The translations under genes and the position numbers were made by a program. Under the pieces are notes generated by a model. The model was not told the DNA's origin. It worked only from the letters and a program-made list of their open reading frames with translations, and did no database searches. From Brachypodius melanocephalos (lineage: Eukaryota; Chordata; Aves; Passeriformes; Pycnonotidae), in contig VZSR01003371.1 of the NCBI GenBank assembly GCA_013398615.1, forward strand, positions 6,337,632-6,401,631: a stretch of 64,000 bases of DNA. Reading direction: 5' to 3'. Shown piece by piece: positions 27,146 through 35,036 of the stretch (positions are counted from its first letter, which is position 1; each line of letters opens with the position of its first letter).

Positions 27146-27190
27146 AATATGTATGTACATATGTATTTATATGAGAGAGACAGATATATG
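27146..27190. repeat. TA/TG-rich low-complexity stretch
   Basis: Imperfect ATGTATGTACATATGTAT-type sequence followed by a short (GA)n and TATATG. It is a degenerate microsatellite. Confidence 0.65.
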
Positions 27191-29105
27191 ACTGAGGTTT
27201 GCAGGCAAATGATCTGTGGAGCCTTTCAAAAATGGCTTCCTTCAAGAGAAGGAAGACTTCTGGTGTTTAATTTAGGTTCACTCCACTGAGTTCGTATCTC
27301 CACAAAAAGCCTGGGGAAGTTGGGGGTAGCAGTGAGGAAAAAAAAAGGTAAAAAGGTTCAGATGAAAATAAAGGAAAATATAACAACAAAAAAAAATCTG
27401 CAAAATCATATATTCAGAAGGAAGGGATAACAAACACTGGTGCTTAGACTACACTGGTGATCTGAGACAGCTCTAATATCCCTTTAGCAAATACCAAACA
27501 GTTCACTGACTATAAACTTTATTTGTGAAGAAATTGTCAAAAAAAGGTTGGAAAGAACAAGGAGGAACCAAGCAAATGTAGCCACTGGTCTGCAAGCTGC
27601 TGTGCTACTTCTCACAGCACATCCCCAGAGCAATCCCCACCCACCATCCTCCTTTCCCCAAACAAGAATCCTAGGTATTGGATTTCAGCTCTTGGTTGAT
27701 ATAACATGCAGCAGACACATCTAAGAAATGTGGACAGATATTAACTGAGATGGCAAGACTGACATAGAAAAGGCAAGGGCCCCTCCATGTCCACTGCTGC
27801 CAGTTTATGGGTGAACCAGCAGGACCTGCTCACATGCACGCTAGATCGAGATCTCCCTGTATGGGTGATGCATGGCCTGTTTCAATATTCAGACACCTTC
27901 CCTACTCCTCCATCCATCTACCCCACCAGACCGGGTATCTGCTCAGCAGGAAGCCAGCAGCTCCTGACAAAAGCAGTGATGTATGGCAATGCTGCTGTTT
28001 ACTGCCCTGTGCTAATGGGAGCAGGTCTAGACCGTGACTCACCAATACACTTCCAGTTGCCAACACACTTTATAGCACTATAGGGAGCAAAGCAGGGTAG
28101 TTAACCAAGCACTTGAACCAGTGGCAGCACCTTCCCACTGCCAGGGCTTTGTGGTGCAGGCAGGACTGCCAGGGTGCTGTACAACCCATGTGCAGGATAC
28201 AACTCCACTTCAGGTCATGCAGCCATGTGAACTACACTGCCAGCACTTCACCTTTTGTCCAGGACAAAAGAGCAAGAACAAACAGAACAAGAAGCTTTAC
28301 AAGGTGCTACACCTTAAGTGTCTGCATCCAGTTCCCACTCCCAGAAGTGCAGGTGTGTAAAAGCACAAAGCTTACACCTGCAATCTTGTGTGAATGCAAC
28401 TCCTGTGCAGCTTTTCATTGAAAGGATCCAGATTCACTTCCAGGAAATTCCTTGTCCACATACCTAACCTGCCGTGGAATGCACCTGAAAATACTACAGT
28501 TCACCCCACAAAGCACAGATCAACCTGAACATAAGCACACACTCTGCCTATTACTCACTGCTTCGAGGTTGTTGGTTTTTTCCCACTTGTTTCAAACTGG
28601 ACACATTGCTTACAGCCTGTCAAAGAAACAGCCTGTATGGAATTAATCCACTAAAAATTAATTTTGCATTCTCCTCATAGCAAAATTTAACCGGTTCTGC
28701 AGATTCAGCCGGGATCTGGGAACCAGGCACACTGGCACAGCCTTGATGCAGAGTTCTGGCTCCAGGATCGCATTCAAATTGGTGCTGCCACATGTTTGCA
28801 GTGGCCAGGTCTGAACGTGCTTCTAATACGGTGGCAATTTGTTTTCCTCAACTGCACAAGCAGTGCAGCTCCCAAACATTGCAGACCTACTGCAGTTCCT
28901 CAGGGAGGATAGGTCCGTTGGTGAAATCTTCTATATTGGGACTAAAATGCATTATTTTGAAACTAAATGTGGCAATATCAAGTGCTGTCTTAGCTTTAGG
29001 AAGGCAAACTGAGAAAGATCTATCAAATTCAGAAATCCAGGTGAAAATTCAGAGGAGCTGTGTCTGCACAGTCTGCTTTGCAACGTTTTATACTTGGCCT
29101 CTCAC

Positions 29106-29137
29106 AAAAAAAAAAAAAGAGAGAGAGAGAAAGAAAA
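29106..29137 (+). repeat. Pure purine tract: A-run followed by (GA)n
   Basis: 32 nt of uninterrupted purine made of about 13 A, six GA units and an AAGAAAA end. It is pyrimidine in the MXD4 transcript. Confidence 0.9.
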
Positions 29138-30394
29138 CAAAAATCAGGTTCCAATCCCTAAGCTGCTTAGTGTGGGCACAGCAAAACATCTGCAGAGAGC
29201 AAGGGGCTTGCTCTGTGGGCCACAGGTTCACCCTCACCATGAGCCAACATCAACAGAGGAATTTGGACATTAGGCTCTGTTTTTATTTGAAAATCCAAAT
29301 GCCGCTTTCATCTTTTTCTGCGTATAACCCTTTGCCAGAACACAGCATGAAGTACAGGTCTATTTATATAACATATGAGCAAAAATATTAATTAATTAAT
29401 AGACACAGAAGATATATTTATAAACCGGCATTTATTTTGCTCCCTCTCCTTCAATAAACCAGCTCCTAAATTAACAGGCCAAACACACTGCACCACCGAC
29501 ATTCAATTCCTTTCTCTGAAAGTAAATTTAACCGTGACCTCAGTAGACTGGCATCTAACACTAAGATTTTGGTTTTCATTTTACCTTATTTCCGACCCTT
29601 TCATCACAAAGCAGCTTCCTGAGCTCCCCGATGCATGGGCACACACACACCTCAAACCAATACACAGCTCAAGGTACCCAATATCTGGTCAGTGTCACTG
29701 CAGCCAGGGCAGAAGGAAGCCCAGTTATCTGCAGGATTGCATGTTCCTCTGTCAGAGTGCTTTGCCTTGTGAGCGAACGTCACCAAATTTCAGATTTGTG
29801 TCGCATTCCTCCTTGGCACATTGCACACACGTCACCTATCTGTTTCTTTGGAGCAAAAACCAAGCTTGACTTTTGAATATTTGCTATTAACATTTCCATT
29901 CCAATAAATCCAGCTGTTTTATGCCTTTTTTAAAGTTCTAAGTACACCTTAACAAGAATTATTAGACTGCACGGCATTGCTTTAGGAACTACATACAGCC
30001 ACTGCTCTGTGGAGACATTTATTATACTATAGTCAAGTACCTTATAAGTATTATTGTAAAAAGATGTGACCTAGGTTTACATCCCTGCAAAAGATAATAT
30101 TGTGCCTGCCTTTCTCTAATCTCCTGTCTTCTTCGCAAAACAAGAATCCAGTTTCATTTGCCAGAGGATTTCGGTCGAAATTACTGGGGAGAAACAAGTC
30201 TGAATCTCAGCTGAGGACATGGTACGAATAGCAAACCAGAAAGAAAACAAAGCAGTTTGGTTTGTATGACATGGGAAAGGGCACATTACAGGAAACTGAG
30301 AAGAAAACATGTAAGATCAAGACATTTTAATGTGCAAGTGAAACAGAAATGACTAAAAACTGTGTCTGATTGCTACCAATAACACCGAGAATAT

Positions 30395-30429
30395 TGTTTA
30401 TCAATATTCAACTGTTTATCAATATCAAC
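30395..30429 (+). repeat. Short tandem duplication, about 18 bp
   Basis: The unit tgtttatcaatattcaac at 30395-30412 is followed directly by a copy lacking one T at 30413-30429. Confidence 0.85.
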
Positions 30430-32599
30430 TGCTAACAACCACTTTCAATTTTGATTCAAAACTAACAGTGGACAAAGCAAAACTGTTAAATGCCTGCAGT
30501 GGACAAAAAGTTTATAGATTTTGGTTAGTTAAATGTAGTTCTGCTGGTATTTTCCCCTGCACAAATTGAAACCTGCCAAAATTACTTCTTCACTCCATTG
30601 CAGTCAAGATGCCAGCAAGCTTTTAGCCCGGACCCGAGCATCCTGTCCGAAGGGCTGGCAGCCTCCTGCCCCTTCTCCTGTGGGCCTGGGCCTCCCCAGC
30701 CATCCACAAAGAATGGAGGTCTCATCCTACATTTCTTACGTGAACATCACCAGCACCTTGGCAGAGGAAGGAGTGGTCCATCAGTGCCCTTGCTGAAGCC
30801 CAGGGCAGCTGGAATCCATCCCCTGCCTGTCGCTCAGCCTGCTGTGCCTGCCCAGCACACCTGTGCTACACAGGGTACGCTGTTCCCCCCACAGGCAGGC
30901 ACACAGGGGGAAAACACAGAACAAAGAAGAGTACAGCACACTAGGCTTCCTCACATCTGACAGTTTTTCTCCTCCTTCCCTCTTTTCTGATTTTCCAAGA
31001 ATAAGGAGATGTTTTTCATGCTTTTATATATGTATACCTCATAAGGCACGAAAAACCCCAACGTATGTGCATATATACATCTCTCACTTTTTAATCTGAT
31101 CAGATGCTGCGAGCAGCAGGATACAAAAATAGATAATGAAAACAACATTGCCCCTGCAGATTTGAAATGTGCGGTTACCTGCTCCTTTCCTACTCCTCCA
31201 CCTTTAAGTATGTATTTTTAATCCAGAACAACAATTAAATAATAAGGCATGAATTTCAAACATGTATGCAATCCCCTGTATGCAATCAGACGCCTTCCTG
31301 CATCTAATGCTCCAAACCCAATGAGGCTGGAAAATGGTTAAAATGGAACAATATGGACAAACACTTTGCTCAGTGGTTCACATCGCCCACGACCACTCCA
31401 GATCCTCTGAACTTTGGCCGGTTGTCTCCCTCCGTTAATCTTTGAGTTGCTTAGGAAGAATTAGCTCTGTTTCCAAAAATTCACTCTAGTCTGGGGCTTG
31501 GCCCCTATAGCCTCTAAGCTCCAAATAATAATAAAACTGTGATGCTGATGTACATCATGTATTTTACACTGCATATTTAAATGCAGGGGTAATTTCTCCC
31601 CTGCAAATCTAAATGTGCAGGCAAACATGAGCAGTGATTGCTGGACATGGGTACAAAGCCCATAAGGACAATGCAGAGGTACCCACAGGGCCCTGCTGCT
31701 GTCCCTCTGTCCCTGAAGGAACAGGGAGCTGCATTAAAGCAATGTGCCTCTGCTTCCCACATCAGCCAGCAAGCCTGGCACCCATGCTGAACCAAACCAC
31801 TGCTGTCCCAGCAGTGTCTGCACTGGAAACCATTCCCTGACAAGCACTGTCCTGTCCTGTAACACAGATGACCCATCCCTCATCTCATCACTGCAGCTAG
31901 AAGAAAAGAAAGTGTGAGTAAATGTACACATTGCACATTGCAGAATAGCATTTTTGAAGGCTGCCACTGCTACAAAATGAGAACCAGAGCAAAACGCTGA
32001 ACAGGTAAATAAATATAAATCTGCAGGCAGAAAAAAAGCAGGAGAGTAACTGCAAGTGGATGTGTGTGCCTCTACTTTAGTAACACTTGCAAATCTGTAA
32101 CCAGAAATCTTTTAATTCTGCTGTATTTGATAGATTACAAATCCTCTCCTAAAAACTCCTGAAAGCAGCTTACAATTCAGACAAATAACTATTTTGCGGT
32201 GGATGACAAGAGCCCTGAGAACAGAAATGATGGAATAATAGCTCTGTAAGTAACACAGATTTCTTGAATGCAAGAGACAGACAAGAAAACTGTACAATTC
32301 AAGGAGCAATTTAGAGCTGGAAAACTTATGAAATCGGTTTTGAATTTTTTTTTAAAGGCAGTGAACATACTTTATATGAAAATAATTAAAAATCTTGAAG
32401 AGCAAAGTGTCTCAGGACACAAGACACTCCTCTCATTCTGATGACTTTCTCTTTTAAAATGAACTGTCTTCTCACGCTCCAAGATGAGACAAAGAATTTA
32501 ACTAAAACTAAACACAAAGTAGGAGTGCTGCAATTAACAGCCCCCAAAATGGTTGCCTTGCTTAGAGCAGGGACATGGGGGCACAATTTGCTCCCCCTC

Positions 32600-33490
32600 A
32601 GTAATCTTCGAGGCACACTGCTCGGCCGCAGCAGGCACCACCAGGGTGCTCAGCAGCTCGTGTTTTTGCTCAAAGAGGGAGTTCGTCAGCTTTTGATTTC
32701 GGTTTGCACCTCCGGTGCCCCTCGAGCAGCTCCTGGCCATCTGCCGGGCACCTCCCCAGCACCATCCGACCCGGCCGCAGGATGCCCGCTGGAGCAGCGA
32801 GAGCGGGCCTGCCGAGACTCACTGCTCCTTTGGAAAACAAGTCACGTGCAAAGCAAGTTCATTTTAGGCTATTCTACAGGAGCCACGATCCAGCATGACC
32901 ATGCAGAGCGGAGCCTGCGCTGGAGAGAGAGAGCATCGCTGCCCCGGGAGGGAGCAGGCCCAGCAGGGCACGGTCCTCGGTCCTCTCCGGAGCAGCCCTG
33001 GAAGAGCAGAGCAGAGCAGACAGAGCCCAGGGCTGGGCTCGCTCCCGGGCAGGGGCCGGCAGTGTCCCCGTAAGACAGCCAGCCTCTCGCACGTACACAG
33101 CCGCTGCCCGAGCAGCAAACAAAGCTGCAGAGCCTGCGCACAGCAGCGCTCGGCTCGTGCCATCGCAGCGCAGGTAGCGGCTGCGGGGCAACAACAAAAC
33201 CGCGGCGGCGGAGAGGCGGATGGGCGATAACCGGGATAAACAACAACCGAGGCGCGCACTCCGACGGATCTGCGTGCGCCGGCCGGGCGGAAGGGCTGGC
33301 GAGCCGGCGCTGCAGCACAGCCCGCGGGGAGGTCAAGCTCGCTCCGGCACCTTCTCACCCCGCATCTCCCGGAGAGGCCGGAGGGCGTGCGGAGCGTCCC
33401 CCCGCCGCCCCGCACACGCTCCCCGCCCCGGAGCCCAGCGCCGCCGCAACCGGAGGCTGCATCTGCTCGGGCTGCCATGGGGGAGGCGGC
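32600..33490. promoter_or_regulatory. Second CpG island, in MXD4 intron 2
   Basis: This is a G+C- and CpG-dense block of about 0.9 kb, distinct from the promoter island and separated from it by ordinary sequence around 33.5-34.2 kb. It contains a CACGTG at 32843-32848 (in gtCACGTGca). A donor-like gtgagt in the MXD4 sense lies at its edge (32822-32817). On the plus strand, TTTATAAAT (33508-33516) is followed by a gtgagt donor (33653-33658). It may be an alternative MXD4 promoter, an antisense promoter or an enhancer. Long open frames here on both strands (for example 32864-33478 minus) are what CpG-rich DNA gives by chance. Confidence 0.65.
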
Positions 33491-33865
33491 CGGCTCGCTG
33501 CCTGTGGTTTATAAATGAATGCCAGGGGGGAAATTAGGTGCCATGCAAAGAGAAATCTGGGTGGCGATTATGGTGTTAAGGTCTGCAGCAAAAGCCGCTG
33601 TCAGCGAGCGCGGAGCAGAAGGAGCGATGAGGGCGGATGGTTCTGAAGTGCAGTGAGTACTAAGGAGATGGTGTACGCGTGGCAGTGTTTATATGAGAGA
33701 TCAAAACAGAGCCAAGCCCATCCAGGGAAAAAATGGCGACTACCGGGATGGGGAAAACTGAGACACTGGATTAGTTATTATTTTTCATAAATGTATGCAC
33801 TGCACATAAGCTAGACACATTGGAAAAGCTGACGATTCATTCTGAAAAAGCGGTGCGTCTATTAC

Positions 33866-33965
33866 CTGTTATTCTGGGATTTTCTGGCCATGGTGCCTGC
33901 CTTTGTTTTCTTTCTGGAATAGTCACTATCGAAGGGTAACACTGATGCATAGCCATGTTCTGCTT
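33866..33965 (-). CDS. MXD4: MXD4 coding exon 2: linker and basic NLS-like stretch
   Basis: The acceptor reads ...tttgtccctag and the donor gtaata. The exon completes codon 22 (G|AA, Glu), encodes residues 23-54 and gives two bases of codon 55. The peptide starts EAEHGYASVLPFDSDY, a well conserved linker of the MXD family. It continues into RKKTKAG and ARKSQNNR (about 39-55), a lysine/arginine-rich stretch likely to serve as a nuclear localisation signal and leading into the basic region. Joining exon 1 to exon 2 restores the family sequence ERRDREAEHGYAS exactly, which fixes both splice sites. The exon lies 593 bp downstream of exon 1, between the promoter CpG island and the intron 2 CpG island. 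Confidence 0.96.
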
Positions 33966-34558
33966 CTAGGGACAAAGTCAGCATTAGTGGCAATATATTT
34001 TTTCCATGCAATTTTTTCCTCCTTTGCAGGAACGCTAGGGTAAAGAACAGAATTTTTCCGGTTGATTTGTTTGGATTTTATTCTGGCATCTCTTAAAGAA
34101 GCGAGACAAAAAAAAACGTAACTCTGTAAACCAAAGGGGAAAAAAAAAACCAACCGAAGTGTCGAAATTAGGAGGATTATTGGAGTGCACATTAAAAACG
34201 AGGCGGATCATGCAAACCCTTGTCACGCTGCGCTGGGGGAGGGGAGCTGCCATACAATCACCGACTGCCACACACGGAGCAGCGAGAGGGATCCTGAGCG
34301 CTGCCACAAGCACCGTCCCCATCCAGGGCGGCACAAACAACCCCCTTCTGGTTTGCTTGGGGGGTTATATATATAAAAAAAGGCCAAGATCCGAGCAGCG
34401 ATGCTCCCCCAGCGCGGTGCCGCTGGCGCAGCCCGGGTCCCCCTCGGGCAGGTGCGGGCTCGGGGCCGCTGCCCCGGCCCGGCCGCCGCACAACAAAGGC
34501 CGAGAGCGGCTGGGAGCGCCTGCGGGTGCCTGACCGACTGCCCGCCTGCGCCCTGTAC
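33966..34558 (-). other. MXD4: MXD4 intron 1 (593 bp)
   Basis: This short first intron runs from the gtacag donor to a tttgtccctag acceptor. Its upstream half is part of the promoter CpG island. It contains a TATA-like tract at 34365-34381, noted separately. Confidence 0.9.
34365..34381. promoter_or_regulatory. TATA-like tract inside the CpG island (intron 1)
   Basis: A tract of TTATATATATA followed by an A-run lies between G-rich sequences. It could act as a TATA element for a plus-strand transcript starting near 34400, antisense to exon 1. It could also be a simple AT-rich microsatellite. No transcript evidence is available. Confidence 0.3.
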
Positions 34559-34622
34559 CTCGGTCTCTTCGCTCCAAGTACTCGGCCGCTTCCAGGAGGA
34601 TTAACAGGGAGTTCAATTCCAT
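34559..34622 (-). CDS. MXD4: MXD4 coding exon 1: SIN3-interaction domain
   Basis: This exon encodes residues 1-21 plus the first base of codon 22. The peptide begins MELNSLLILLEAAEYLERRD, which is the amphipathic SIN3-interaction helix of the MXD family. It docks into a PAH domain of SIN3A/B and brings in histone deacetylases. The start is the ATG at 34622-34620; its context on the minus strand is gcagccATGG, with G at -3 and G at +4, a strong Kozak site. The MXD4 family start is at the same place. The exon ends with G followed by a gtacag donor (34558-34553). The exon sits inside the CpG island. An unknown length of 5' UTR continues upward from 34623. Confidence 0.96.
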
Positions 34623-34909
34623 GGCTGCCTGTCCCGAGCCCCCCGCGCCGAGTTCACGCGCGGGGACTCCCGAGCCCTCGGTTTTAAGGCACCTCGCTCA
34701 ACCTACATTTGACACACAGGGGACGGGCAGCCCGCGCAACCAATGACAAGCAGCAGACGGGTGAGGGGCGGGACGTAAGGAGGCGGCCGGCCCAATCGGC
34801 GGCCAGAGGCCCCCCGCCCATCGGGGCAGGGGATGTTGACAGATCCCCGCCGCCCGCGCCCATTGGCTGCTCGTGTAGTAACAATTTAGAAGCCGAAGCT
34901 TAGCAACAG

Positions 34910-34915
34910 CACGTG
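34910..34915. promoter_or_regulatory. Canonical E-box CACGTG in the MXD4 promoter
   Basis: The palindrome CACGTG sits about 290 bp upstream of the MXD4 ATG, between CCAAT boxes. It is the preferred site of MYC/MAX and MXD/MAX dimers, so MXD4 could be regulated by its own network. The presence of the site is seen directly; its occupancy is inferred. Confidence 0.6.
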
Positions 34916-34998
34916 GTGGCCCGGCCCCCTCGCCCGTTCATTGGCCGCTTCCTTGCATGTTAATCAGGCAGCGGCCGCCCATTGGTGCGCGCGGAGTC

Positions 34999-35006
34999 AT
35001 GCAAAT
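34999..35006 (+). promoter_or_regulatory. Consensus octamer ATGCAAAT
   Basis: A perfect octamer, the POU/OCT-factor site, lies between the ATTGG at 34981 and the CCAAT at 35024. Octamer plus CCAAT is a known promoter pairing, for example in histone H2B genes. Whether it works here is unknown. Confidence 0.55.
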
Positions 35007-35008
35007 GA

Positions 35009-35036
35009 GGGCGGGGAAGGGGGCCAATGGGGCGGG
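35009..35036 (+). other. Predicted G-quadruplex motif
   Basis: Five G-runs of three to five (35009-35011, 35013-35016, 35019-35023, 35029-35032, 35034-35036) are separated by loops of 1, 2, 5 and 1 nt. This meets the usual G3+N1-7 pattern. One loop is exactly the CCAAT box at 35024-35028. Confidence 0.5.

Larger units (their letters stand above)
24550..33865 (-). other. MXD4: MXD4 intron 2 (9,316 bp)
   Basis: This intron separates exon 2 from the microexon. Its 5' part (about 32.6-33.5 kb) is a CpG island. Elsewhere it has an A16 run (24964-24979), a 30-bp-period tandem duplication (25094-25154), an A/GA purine tract (29106-29137), a TA/TG-rich stretch (27146-27190) and an 18-bp tandem duplication (30395-30429). 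AT-rich stretches near 29270-29460 carry TAAT repeats. The longest open frame of the window (26411-27094 minus, 227 codons) lies here but has no recognisable domain. Confidence 0.85.
1..34622 (-). other. MXD4: MXD4 gene, 5' part (exons 1-5 of an expected 6)
   Basis: The coding parts join in order 34622-34559, 33965-33866, 24549-24520, 3355-3241 and 224-65. Coding lengths are 64, 100, 30, 115 and 160 nt, giving 156 codons plus one base. Intron phases are 1, 2, 2, 0 and 1, all consistent. The product is a MYC-antagonist repressor of the MXD family: SIN3-interaction helix (about residues 1-21), basic NLS-like stretch (39-55), bHLH (about 55-103) and leucine zipper (105-133, heptad positions L105, A112, L119, L126, L133). 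Human MXD4 is 209 residues, so about 50 acidic C-terminal residues and the 3' UTR lie off the left edge. MXD4 rather than MXD1, MXI1 or MXD3 is chosen because the residue-1 start and the zipper wording (LEEQDRKAL, EQLSVQ) match MXD4. No frameshift or in-frame stop is seen, so the gene looks intact as far as it goes. Confidence 0.95.

Noticed and set aside
32864..33478. Frames of 105-210 codons on both strands, Arg/Ala/Pro-rich
   Set aside because: CpG-rich DNA has few stop codons. The frames overlap on opposite strands and match no family.
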